A stretch of DNA of 64,000 bases from Streptomyces sp. ISL-100 (lineage in GTDB: Bacteria; Actinomycetota; Actinomycetes; Streptomycetales; Streptomycetaceae): positions 124,001-188,000 of the forward strand of contig NZ_JAGGOK010000069.1 in NCBI RefSeq assembly GCF_018614615.1. The letters are read 5' to 3'. The notes below the pieces were generated by a model. It did no database searches, was not told where the DNA came from, and worked only from the letters and a program-made list of their open reading frames with translations. Below are positions 1 through 7,570 of this stretch, piece by piece (the first letter of the stretch is position 1; every line of letters begins with the position of its first letter). A program made the position numbers and the translations under genes.

Positions 1-1216
1 GCTCGGCCTCCGGCGCACCGCACTCCCCCGGGTCCTGCGGGTCGCTGCCGAGCAGGGTGCGGACCAGCGGGTGGGCGCAGAAGAGGCCGTCCCGTACGCC
101 GATTCCGTACTCGGCGGAGAGCGCGGCGGCGAAGTGCGAGCTGTTCCAGCCGTCGACGACGAAGGAGATGACGCCGACGCGCGGGGCGTCGTCACCGAAG
201 AGGGAGAGCACCCTCACCGCGTCGACCTCGGCCAGCCCCTCCAGCACCTTCGTCACGAGCTGCTGCTCGCGCTCCACCAGCGAGTCGAAGCCCGCCTCTG
301 TCAGCGCCTTGCAGGCGGAGGCGATCGAGTACACGCCGATGACGTTGGGCGAACCGGCCTCGTGGCGGGCGGCCGTGGTGTGCCATTCGACGTCCACGCC
401 GCCGTCGGCGCGGCGTGCGACCTTGCGCGAGGCGCCGCCGCCCGCGAGGTACGGCTCGGCGCTCTGGAGCCAGTCGGCGCGGCCCGCGAGCACTCCGGAG
501 CCGAACGGCGCGTACAGCTTGTGCCCGGAGAAGGCGACCCAGTCGACGTCCAACTCCGCGATGTTCAGCGGGTGGTGGGGCGCGAGCTGCGCGGCGTCCA
601 GCACGATCCGCGCGCCGTGGGCGTGAGCGGCGGCGGCGAGCTCCTTGACCGGCCACAGCTCGCCGGTGACGTTCGACGCGCCGGTCACGCAGACGAGCGC
701 GGGGCCGTACGGGTCACGGTCGGCCAGGGCGCGCTCCAGGGTCTCGACGGCCTGGGCCGGAGTGCGGGGCGCGTTCAGGAAGTTGACCTCCGCGTCGCGC
801 CAGGGCAGCAGCGAGGCATGGTGCTCGGTCTCGAAGACGAACACCTGGCAGTCGGCGGGGAGGGCCGCGGCCAGCAGGTTGAGCGAGTCGGTCGTCGAGC
901 GGGTGAAGACGACCTGGTCACTCTCGCGGCAGCCAAGGAACTCGGCGACGGTGGCGCGGCTGTTCTCGAAGAGGTCCGTCGACAGCTGCGAGAGGTACCC
1001 GGCGCCGCGGTGCACGCTGCCGTAGTACGGGGCGTACGCCGCGACGTCGTCCCACACGCGCTGGAGGGCCGGGGCGCTGGCCGCGTAGTCGAGAGCGGCG
1101 TAGGTGACCTCGCCACCCGTCACGAGCGGCACGAGGACATCTCGCCCGAGAACGGGCAGGGTCCCTGAAATATCACGACAAACAGTCTGGTCGGCGGCAG
1201 CGGTGGGGACAGACAT
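1..1216 (-). CDS. Class V aminotransferase (SufS/NifS-like), 3' end cut by window edge
   Basis: PLP-dependent fold-type I enzyme of the cysteine desulfurase/selenocysteine lyase-like class. The reading frame is open from an ATG at 1216 to the window edge, about 405 codons, so the C-terminus is missing. The PLP lysine is visible in FSGHKLYAPFGSG, preceded by the DAAQ motif that holds the pyridine nitrogen. A GGGAG ribosome site lies about 6 nt before the ATG, which supports this start. A SAM-IV riboswitch lies in its leader (1376-1493), so the enzyme probably belongs to methionine/cysteine or other sulfur metabolism. The exact substrate cannot be read from the sequence, and the second Cys-containing half was not assessed as a desulfurase. 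Confidence 0.88.
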   Translation of the reverse strand, partial: MSVPTAAADQTVCRDISGTLPVLGRDVLVPLVTGGEVTYAALDYAASAPALQRVWDDVAAYAPYYGSVHRGAGYLSQLSTDLFENSRATVAEFLGCRESDQVVFTRSTTDSLNLLAAALPADCQVFVFETEHHASLLPWRDAEVNFLNAPRTPAQAVETLERALADRDPYGPALVCVTGASNVTGELWPVKELAAAAHAHGARIVLDAAQLAPHHPLNIAELDVDWVAFSGHKLYAPFGSGVLAGRADWLQSAEPYLAGGGASRKVARRADGGVDVEWHTTAARHEAGSPNVIGVYSIASACKALTEAGFDSLVEREQQLVTKVLEGLAEVDAVRVLSLFGDDAPRVGVISFVVDGWNSSHFAAALSAEYGIGVRDGLFCAHPLVRTLLGSDPQDPGECGAPEAE

Positions 1217-1357
1217 GGCGAACTCCCGAAAAAGGCAGGCGAATTCCCCGCGCCGGCGGATACGCGGCAGCGCTGGAGAAAAAGAAAGGGGTGTGCGAAG
1301 AAGGGGCGAAAAGGCCCTATCGCATTCGCTTGCTCACAAGAGGCTCCCTGAGAACCA

Positions 1358-1381
1358 GGACCCCAAGTCTTCGAGGGGTCC
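1358..1381 (-). other. Hairpin at the 3' edge of the SAM-IV riboswitch
   Basis: Seven-bp arms (GGACCCC/GGGGTCC) enclose a 10-nt loop. In the transcript of the downstream aminotransferase, the 5' arm shares bases with the 3' tail of the riboswitch. That is the arrangement expected of an expression platform that exchanges pairing when ligand binds. There is no strong U-run after it, so whether it controls transcription or ribosome access is not clear. Confidence 0.5.
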
Positions 1382-1493
1382 GCGCTTGCCGTAGACCTTT
1401 CTGTCTACGGCCTGGTCTTCACCCGGGGCACCCCGCCACGGACGGAGGGTTGCCGGACAGCAAGCCGGGGCCAAAACGCTGTCACTCATGACC
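1376..1493 (-). promoter_or_regulatory. SAM-IV riboswitch
   Basis: Read on the minus strand, the leader carries the actinobacterial SAM-IV landmarks in order: GGTCATGAG at the 5' end; a CCCCGGCTTGCTGTCCGG hairpin; CGGCAACCCTCC; GGTGCCCCGGGTGA; the closing strand GACCAGG; then an extra hairpin with perfect 8-bp arms (CCGTAGAC at 1389-1396 and GTCTACGG at 1403-1410); and finally GGCAAGCGCGG. This matches the SAM-IV consensus as I remember it from Mycobacterium and Streptomyces. It lies about 160 nt upstream of the aminotransferase start and would lower its expression when S-adenosylmethionine is plentiful. Confidence 0.88.
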
Positions 1494-1530
1494 TGGTAAG
1501 CATCTTGCCACACGATCAAGAAGACGCAAG

Positions 1531-1555
1531 GCGTAGTCCAGACTTTGGACTACGC
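1531..1555 (-). terminator. Terminator hairpin after trpD
   Basis: Perfect 10-bp stem (GCGTAGTCCA/TGGACTACGC) with a 5-nt loop, 23 nt past the trpD stop codon. It separates trpD from the riboswitch-controlled gene downstream. Confidence 0.8.
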
Positions 1556-1577
1556 TCGCGTCACACACCATCCGCAC

Positions 1578-2642
1578 TCAGCTGTTGCTGGCAGCCACCC
1601 AGCGCTCCAGCGCGGCCCGCGCCGCCCCCGAGTCGATCGCCTCGGCGGCCTTGGCGATCCCCGCCGCGAGCTGGTCGTTCAGGGACGCGTCCGTCGGATC
1701 CAGCGCGACCAGCGCCGCCGCCGTGTTCAGCAGCACCGCATCGCGCACCGGACCGGTCTCGCCGCCCAGCAGCCGCCTCGCGACGTCCGCGTTGTACGAC
1801 GCGTCCGCGCCGCGCAGCGCCTCGACGGGCACCATCTCCAGGCCCACGTCGCGAGGGTCGAAGGCCTGCTCCGTGACCGCTCCGTTCCGTACGATCCACA
1901 CCCGCGAGGTTGCGGTCGTGGTCAGCTCGTCGAGACCGTCGTCGCCCCGGAAGACGAGCGCGGAGTTCCCCCGGTCGGCGAGAACACCCGCCACGATGGG
2001 GGCCATCCGGGCGTCCGCGACACCGACCGCCTGCGCCTTCACCTGCGCCGGGTTGGTCAGCGGGCCGAGGATGTTGAACGTCGTCTGCGCGCCCAGCTCC
2101 TTGCGTGCCTTCGCGGCATACCGCAGGGCGGGGTGGAACTTCACCGCGAAGCAGAAGGTGATGCCCGCTTCCTCCGCGACCTGGGCGACGCGCTGCGGCG
2201 TCAGTTCCAGATTGACGCCGAGCTTCTCCAGCACGTCCGAGGCCCCGCTCGCGGACGAGGCCGCCCGGTTGCCGTGCTTGACGACCTTGGCGCCGGTGCC
2301 GGCCACGACGATCGCGGACATCGTGGAGATGTTGACCGTCTTGGCCAGGTCGCCGCCCGTACCCACGATGTCGACCGTACGGCCCGGCACCTCGATGGTG
2401 TTGGCGTGCGCGTACATCGCCCGTACGAGACCGGTGACCTCGTCGACCGTCTCACCCTTGGCGCGCAGCGCGACCGCGAAACCCGCGATCTGGGCGTCCG
2501 TCGCCTCACCGCTCATGATGCGGTCCATGGCCCAGGCGGTGTCGTCCGCGGAGAGATTCTCGCCGCGCAGCAGGGGGTTCAGCACACCCGGCCAGGAGCC
2601 GGCCGCCACGCTGTCGCCGCCAACCGGGGTCACAACGTTCAT
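1578..2642 (-). CDS. trpD: Anthranilate phosphoribosyltransferase
   Basis: Transfers phosphoribose from PRPP to anthranilate, the second step of tryptophan synthesis, in the cytosol. At 354 residues it has the usual length. The PRPP/Mg loop GTGGDLAKTVNIST and the anthranilate-binding stretch KHGNRAASSASG are intact, and the N-terminal helical domain is present. The ATG at 2642 has CTGGAG about 8 nt upstream. It stands alone, away from other trp genes, between the respiratory operon and the riboswitch gene. The same neighbourhood next to qcr/cta is known from mycobacteria and streptomycetes. Confidence 0.96.
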   Translation of the reverse strand: MNVVTPVGGDSVAAGSWPGVLNPLLRGENLSADDTAWAMDRIMSGEATDAQIAGFAVALRAKGETVDEVTGLVRAMYAHANTIEVPGRTVDIVGTGGDLAKTVNISTMSAIVVAGTGAKVVKHGNRAASSASGASDVLEKLGVNLELTPQRVAQVAEEAGITFCFAVKFHPALRYAAKARKELGAQTTFNILGPLTNPAQVKAQAVGVADARMAPIVAGVLADRGNSALVFRGDDGLDELTTTATSRVWIVRNGAVTEQAFDPRDVGLEMVPVEALRGADASYNADVARRLLGGETGPVRDAVLLNTAAALVALDPTDASLNDQLAAGIAKAAEAIDSGAARAALERWVAASNS

Positions 2643-2709
2643 GGTCCGCTCCAGGGTCCACAGCCAGTAAGGATGCCTCCTACCCTATCCAGCCGGGCGG
2701 ACAGCGAAG

Positions 2710-2736
2710 AGCCCCGTCCGACGATTGGACGGGGCT
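2710..2736 (-). terminator. Terminator of the ctaE-qcrCAB operon
   Basis: Perfect 10-bp stem (AGCCCCGTCC/GGACGGGGCT) with a 7-nt loop, about 33 nt beyond the qcrB stop. Confidence 0.8.
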
Positions 2737-2769
2737 CCTGCTGTGGCGACCTGTGTGGCAGGTCAGAGA

Positions 2770-4395
2770 TCAGTGGTGGCCGTGGCCGCTGGTGATCTCC
2801 TTGTACTCGTCGGCGGTCGGCTTGGGGATCTGGTTCCCCTCGCCGTAGTAGCCCTTGCTGAGCTTGGCCCGCAGCTTCTGGCCACGCGTCACCTTGCGCT
2901 TGACACCGTTCTCGTCGACCTCCGGGCCGATCTCGGCCGGCGCGTACTGCTCGTGCGCCGTGAGGCCGTGCAGCTGCGCCTGGCTGATCGGCTCGTGGAT
3001 CTCGACGAACTCACCGTGCGGCAGGCGCTTGATGATGCCGGACTCGCGTCCGTGCAGCACCTTGTCCTTGTCGCGCCGCTGAAGGCCGAGGCAGATCCGC
3101 CTGGTAATGATGAACGCGAGGACCGGTCCCACGAAGTAGGTGATCCGGACGAACCAGGTGATCGAGTTCAGCGACATGTGGAAGTGGGTGGCGAAGATGT
3201 CGTTGCCACCACCGAGCAGCATGATCATGTACCCGGTGATCCAGGCGACGCCCAGACCGGTCCTGGTCGGCGCGTTGCGCGGCCGGTCCAGGATGTGGTG
3301 CTCGCGCTTGTCGCCGGTGATCCACGACTCGATGAACGGGTAGACCGCGATCGCGACGAGGACCAGACCGAAGACGGTCAGCGGGATGAACACGCCCAGG
3401 GCGAGCGTGTGGCCCCACAGGTTGATCTCCCAGCCGGGCATGACACGGATCAGGCCTTCGGCGAAGCCCATGTACCAGTCGGGCTGGGCGCCGGTGGACA
3501 CCTGGTCCGGACGGTACGGGCCGAGCGCCCAGACCGGGTTGATCGTGAACAGCGCCGAGATGGCCGCGATGACACCGAAGACCAGGAAGAAGAAGCCTCC
3601 GGCCTTGGCCATGTAGACCGGCAGCAGCGGCATGCCGACGACGTTCTTGTTCGTACGGCCGGGACCCGCGAACTGCGTGTGCTTGTGGTAGAAGACCAGG
3701 ATCAGGTGCGCCACCACGAGGCCGAGCATGATGCCCGGCAGCAACAGGATGTGGATGGAGTAGAACCTGGCCACCATGTCGTGGCCGGGGAACTCCCCGC
3801 CGAACAGGAAGAACGAGATGTACGTGCCGACGACGGGCGTCGCCAGGATCGCGCCCTGCGTGAAGCGGACACCGGTGCCGGAGAGCAGGTCGTCCGGGAG
3901 CGAGTAGCCGGTGAACCCGGTGAACATGCCCAGGACGAACAGCAGGAAGCCGAACAGCCAGTTGATCTCACGCGGCTTGCGGAACGCGCCCGTGAAGAAC
4001 ACGCGCATCATGTGCACGAACATCGCCGCGAGGAAGATCAGCGCGGCCCAGTGGTGGATCTGCCGGATGAGCAGACCGCCACGGACGTCGAAGCTGATCT
4101 CCAGGGTCGACGCGAAGGCCTCCGTCATGCGGATGCCCTGCATCGGCACGTACGAGCCGTGGTACACGACCTCGTTCATGCTCGGGTGGAAGAACAGCGT
4201 CAGGTACACACCCGTGAGGATGATGATGATGAAGCTGTAGAGCGCGATCTCACCCAGCATGAAGGACCAGTGGTCCGGGAAGATCTTGCGCATGTTGGCC
4301 TTGGCGAGGGTGTAGATACCCAGCCGGCCGTCCGCCCAGTCGGCTACCCGCTCACCCGCGGGTGCCTGCTTGCGCTTGTCGTCAGCGGTGCTCAT
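2770..4395 (-). CDS. qcrB: Cytochrome bc1 complex cytochrome b subunit
   Basis: Membrane core of the quinol:cytochrome c reductase: it binds two b haems and forms the Qo and Qi sites. The 541-residue protein shows haem-ligand histidine pairs in IHHWAALIF...FVHMM and HILLLP...VVAHLI, and the Qo signature PDWYMGF (PEWY in classical cytochrome b). A C-terminal extension of about 130 polar residues ending in GHGHH is typical of actinobacteria. Its ATG overlaps the qcrA stop by 4 bp, so translation is coupled. It is the last gene of ctaE-qcrC-qcrA-qcrB, which supplies the obligate III-IV supercomplex. Confidence 0.97.
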   Translation of the reverse strand: MSTADDKRKQAPAGERVADWADGRLGIYTLAKANMRKIFPDHWSFMLGEIALYSFIIIILTGVYLTLFFHPSMNEVVYHGSYVPMQGIRMTEAFASTLEISFDVRGGLLIRQIHHWAALIFLAAMFVHMMRVFFTGAFRKPREINWLFGFLLFVLGMFTGFTGYSLPDDLLSGTGVRFTQGAILATPVVGTYISFFLFGGEFPGHDMVARFYSIHILLLPGIMLGLVVAHLILVFYHKHTQFAGPGRTNKNVVGMPLLPVYMAKAGGFFFLVFGVIAAISALFTINPVWALGPYRPDQVSTGAQPDWYMGFAEGLIRVMPGWEINLWGHTLALGVFIPLTVFGLVLVAIAVYPFIESWITGDKREHHILDRPRNAPTRTGLGVAWITGYMIMLLGGGNDIFATHFHMSLNSITWFVRITYFVGPVLAFIITRRICLGLQRRDKDKVLHGRESGIIKRLPHGEFVEIHEPISQAQLHGLTAHEQYAPAEIGPEVDENGVKRKVTRGQKLRAKLSKGYYGEGNQIPKPTADEYKEITSGHGHH

Positions 4396-5444
4396 CCGCG
4401 CTCCCAGAAACTAGGACCGACGGGCTCTTCGAAGTCGCTGAGCGCTTCGAGGAATCCTTCGTCATTCACACCGATCCGCAGCTGCGGGAGGGCGTGACCG
4501 GCCGGGCCGAAGATGACGCGGGCACCGTCGGAGAGGTCGAAGGTGGACTGGTGGCACGGGCAGAGCACGTGATGTGTCTGCTGCTCGTACAGGCTGATCG
4601 GGCAGCCGACGTGGGTGCAGATCTTCGAGAACGCCACGATGCCCTGGTGGGACCAGTCGAGTTCGCGCTTGTCCTTGATGTCCTGCGGCTGAAGCCGGAC
4701 GATCATCAGGGCTGCCTTGGCGATCTCGTTGTTGAACTCGTGGTCGTCCTCCTCCAGGCCTTCCGGCTTGGCGAAGGTCAGCGAACCGACCGCGATGTCC
4801 TCGGGACGCAGCGGCTCATCCGTGTTCATGTTGATGAGCTGCTTGCCCTTGCCCCACAGCGTGTGGCGCAGCTTCTCCTCGGGCAGCGGACCCAGGTCGC
4901 GCAGCAGCACCACACCGGAGAGCGGCACCATGGCCAGCGCGCCGAACATCGTGGTGCGGATCAGCTTGCGGCGGCCGATCACGGACTCCTCGGCGCCTGC
5001 CTTGAAGTCGGCCATGACCTTGGCCTTGACCTCGGGCTCGGCCGCGATGGGGTGACGCTCGTCGGCGATCTCGTGGTCGGACATCAGGGTGCGTGCCCAG
5101 TGGACCGCCCCCGCGCCGATGCAGAAGAGCGCGAGACCGAGGGTCAGGCCCAGCGAGAGGTTCAGCGAGCTCACGTGCCCGAGCGGCCAGACGTACACGA
5201 TCTGGTCGATGGGGAACGCCACGAACGAGGCGATGAAGCCGATCGTGGACAGCATGGACAGCGTGAACAGCAGGGCGACCGTGCGCTCGGAGCGCTTGGC
5301 GGCCCGCTCGTCGATGTCCTGGATACGCGGCTTGTGGGGCGGCAGCCCCGGGTCCGCGAACGGGTCTTCCGCCACGGCTACAGCGCCGTGCGCGGTGTCC
5401 TGCTCACTGGGCAGGTTCTTCTCTGGAATCTCTTGGCTACTCAT
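4392..5444 (-). CDS. qcrA: Cytochrome bc1 complex Rieske iron-sulfur subunit
   Basis: Carries the [2Fe-2S] cluster that takes the first electron from quinol at the Qo site. Cluster ligands are seen in CTHVGC and CPCHQ near residues 260-285. The 350-residue protein has three N-terminal membrane spans, as in other actinobacteria. The third is preceded by GRRKLIRTT, a twin-arginine-like signal; actinobacterial Rieske proteins are known to use both Sec and Tat insertion. It overlaps qcrC upstream and qcrB downstream by 4 bp each. Confidence 0.97.
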   Translation of the reverse strand: MSSQEIPEKNLPSEQDTAHGAVAVAEDPFADPGLPPHKPRIQDIDERAAKRSERTVALLFTLSMLSTIGFIASFVAFPIDQIVYVWPLGHVSSLNLSLGLTLGLALFCIGAGAVHWARTLMSDHEIADERHPIAAEPEVKAKVMADFKAGAEESVIGRRKLIRTTMFGALAMVPLSGVVLLRDLGPLPEEKLRHTLWGKGKQLINMNTDEPLRPEDIAVGSLTFAKPEGLEEDDHEFNNEIAKAALMIVRLQPQDIKDKRELDWSHQGIVAFSKICTHVGCPISLYEQQTHHVLCPCHQSTFDLSDGARVIFGPAGHALPQLRIGVNDEGFLEALSDFEEPVGPSFWERG

Positions 5445-6250
5445 GACTTCTTGGCCTTAGCGGTGTGGGCCGCGACCCAGACGGCGACAGCGATCAGCGA
5501 ACCGAGACCGAAGATCCAGCCGAAGAGACCCTCGCTGACGGGGCCGAGGCCGCCCAGCGCGACGCCGCCGGGCGTCTCCGTCTCCTCACCGTTCACGGTC
5601 TTGACGTACGCGATGATGTCCTTCTTCTGCTGCTCCGGCAGCGTGGTGTCGGGGAAGGACGGCATGTTCTGCGGGCCGGTCTGCATGGCCTCGTAGAGGT
5701 GCTTCGGGTCCACGTCTTCGAGACTCGGGGCGTACTTGCCGTTCGTCAGGGCACCGCCCTCGCCCGTGAAGTTGTGGCACTGGGCGCAGTTGGTACGGAA
5801 CAGGTCGCCACCCTTGGCGATGTCCGCACCCTTGGGGTCGTACTGCTTCTCGGTCGGCGTGATCGGGCCGGCGCCGAGCGAAGCGACGTACGCGGCGAGC
5901 TGGTCGATCTCGGCCTGCGAGTAGATCTTCTTCTTCTCCGGCACCTGGGCGCCGGGCTGCTGCGCCGGCATACGTCCGGTGCCGACCTGGAAGTCCACTG
6001 CGGCAGAGCCGACGCCCACCAGGGACGGGCCGTCGGAACTGCCCTGACCGCCGGTGCCGTGGCAGCTGGAGCAGCCGACGGCGTAGAGCTTCTTGCCCTC
6101 CTCGATGGCGAGGGACTGGGCGGTTTCATCGGCCTGGGCCTTGCCCGCGGGCGCGAACGCGGCGTACAGCCCCCCGGTGGCCGCCAGCGCGAGGAGTAGT
6201 ACGACGACCGCCGCCAGCGGATGGCGTCGTCGTGCGGAGAGCTTTTTCAC
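5441..6250 (-). CDS. qcrC: Cytochrome bc1 complex dihaem cytochrome c subunit
   Basis: Dihaem c-type cytochrome that passes electrons directly from the Rieske centre to the CuA site of cytochrome oxidase, since actinobacteria lack soluble cytochrome c. Two haem motifs, CSSCH and CAQCH, lie in successive cytochrome c domains. An N-terminal signal/anchor (residues about 13-32) and a C-terminal span (about 240-262) hold it on the outer face of the membrane. The start is GTG at 6250, with CGGGG upstream. It has 269 residues, the usual length, and overlaps qcrA by 4 bp. Confidence 0.96.
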   Translation of the reverse strand: MKKLSARRRHPLAAVVVLLLALAATGGLYAAFAPAGKAQADETAQSLAIEEGKKLYAVGCSSCHGTGGQGSSDGPSLVGVGSAAVDFQVGTGRMPAQQPGAQVPEKKKIYSQAEIDQLAAYVASLGAGPITPTEKQYDPKGADIAKGGDLFRTNCAQCHNFTGEGGALTNGKYAPSLEDVDPKHLYEAMQTGPQNMPSFPDTTLPEQQKKDIIAYVKTVNGEETETPGGVALGGLGPVSEGLFGWIFGLGSLIAVAVWVAAHTAKAKKS

Positions 6251-6318
6251 GGATTACCCCGGTGTCAGGATCTTCTGCGTCGATGGGTGCTGGATGTGGG
6301 CCGGGTTACGGACCCGAC

Positions 6319-6939
6319 CTACTTGATCATGTAGATCGTGGCGAAGAGGCCGATCCAGACGACATCGACGAAGTGCCAGTAGTAGGACACGACGATGGCG
6401 GCGGTTGCCTGCTCGTGGGTGAATCTCTTGGCCGCGTAGGTGCGGCCGAGGACCAGCAGGAAGGCGATGAGTCCGCCCGTCACATGCAGTCCGTGGAAGC
6501 CGGTCGTCAGGTAGAACACCGAGCCGTACGGGTCGGACGAGAGCGAGAGGCCCGCGTCCTTCACCAGCTCGGTGTACTCGAGGACCTGGCCTCCGATGAA
6601 GATCGCACCCATCACGAACGTAAGGATGAACCACGCCCGGAGCTTCTTCACGTCCCCGCGCTCGGCGGCGAAGACGCCGAGCTGGCAGGTGAGGGAGGAG
6701 AGCACCAGGATCGTGGTGTTCGTCGCCGAGAACGGGAAGTTCAGGTGTTCCGCCTGCTGCTTCCAGAACTCGGGACCCGTCACCGATCGCAGGGTGAAGT
6801 ACATCGCGAAGAGGGCCGCGAAGAACATCAGCTCGGAACTCAACCAGATGATGGTTCCGACGCTGGTGAGGTTCGGTCGATTGACCGACGGGTGCGCGAG
6901 CCCTTTGTCTACTGTCGTTGCTGTCGCCACGACCGACAT
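6319..6939 (-). CDS. ctaE: Cytochrome c oxidase subunit III
   Basis: Subunit III of the aa3-type oxidase, a 206-residue protein with five membrane helices (for example GTIIWLSSELMFFAALFAMYF and the C-terminal YYWHFVDVVWIGLFATIY). It stabilises subunit I. It is the first gene of the operon with qcrCAB, 68 bp before qcrC. The start at ATG 6939 fits the conserved N-terminus, but no proper Shine-Dalgarno is visible and the codon sits inside a perfect hairpin (6930-6950), which suggests control of initiation or an operator there. Confidence 0.95.
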   Translation of the reverse strand: MSVVATATTVDKGLAHPSVNRPNLTSVGTIIWLSSELMFFAALFAMYFTLRSVTGPEFWKQQAEHLNFPFSATNTTILVLSSLTCQLGVFAAERGDVKKLRAWFILTFVMGAIFIGGQVLEYTELVKDAGLSLSSDPYGSVFYLTTGFHGLHVTGGLIAFLLVLGRTYAAKRFTHEQATAAIVVSYYWHFVDVVWIGLFATIYMIK

Positions 6940-6950
6940 TATGTCGGTCG
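6930..6950 (-). promoter_or_regulatory. Inverted repeat enclosing the ctaE start codon
   Basis: Perfect 9-bp arms CGACCGACA/TGTCGGTCG with a 3-nt spacer. The ctaE ATG begins at 6939, at the centre. As RNA it would hide the start codon in a hairpin; as DNA it could be a repressor site. Which of these applies cannot be told from sequence. Confidence 0.6.
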
Positions 6951-7156
6951 CTTATCCCGCCCTCACTCCCGGGGGTGCCATTCGGTGTGTCCATGCTCTG
7001 AGAAGGCCCTGTGACCTGAGCCGAACGGCCCATCGGGAGTACCGTCGAAGGCAGATACGAACCCCTGCTGACTGGCTGTCGGACGGAGTAGCATCCGCGC
7101 ATCGGTTCCTGATCCAACACCGAGCCTTCGAGGGCTTTCAGATGCATGGAGGAACA

Positions 7157-7552
7157 ATGACCGCCACGGTCCTGGTCTACAGCGACAACGCGAACACCCG
7201 CGAACAGGTGCGGTTGGCGGCGGGTCGCAGGCCCGCCGCGGACGTCCCGCCGGTCGAGTTCTTCGAGTGCGCCACGCTGCCGGCCGTCCTCACGGCGCTG
7301 GACAAGGGCGGCATCGACGTCTGCGTCCTGGACGGCGAGGCGGTGCCCGCGGGCGGCATGGGCGTATGCCGGCAGATCAAGGACGAGGTCTTCAACTGCC
7401 CGCCCGTGCTGCTGCTGATCGGGCGCCCGCAGGACTCCTGGCTGGCCACCTGGAGCCGCGCCGAGAGCGCTGTGACCCTTCCGGTCGACCCCGTGGAGTT
7501 CGCGGACGCACTGGCCGCCCTGTTGCGCGGCAGGCTCGCCGTCGAGGCGTGA
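7157..7552 (+). CDS. Stand-alone degenerate receiver-like protein
   Basis: 131 residues with the outline of a CheY-like receiver and no output domain. An Asp at the usual phosphorylation position (D59, in CVLDGEAVPAGG) is kept. The N-terminal acidic pair is reduced to YSDN, and the conserved Lys before the last helix is lost (TLPVDP where LxKP is normal). It may therefore bind partners without ordinary phospho-signalling. GGAGGA 4 nt before the ATG at 7157 fixes the start. It is divergent from ctaE and convergent, by 18 bp, with the L,D-transpeptidase. The gene is conserved in this place in Streptomyces as far as I recall; its function is unknown. Confidence 0.75.
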   Translation: MTATVLVYSDNANTREQVRLAAGRRPAADVPPVEFFECATLPAVLTALDKGGIDVCVLDGEAVPAGGMGVCRQIKDEVFNCPPVLLLIGRPQDSWLATWSRAESAVTLPVDPVEFADALAALLRGRLAVEA

Positions 7553-7570
7553 CACCCGCGCGAGGCCCCG

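Noticed and set aside
1291..1519. Small ORFs on both strands within 1291-1519
   Set aside because: They coincide with the riboswitch and its hairpins, which explain the sequence better.
2725..4497. 590-codon plus-strand frame across qcrB
   Set aside because: Highly charged shadow of the cytochrome b gene.
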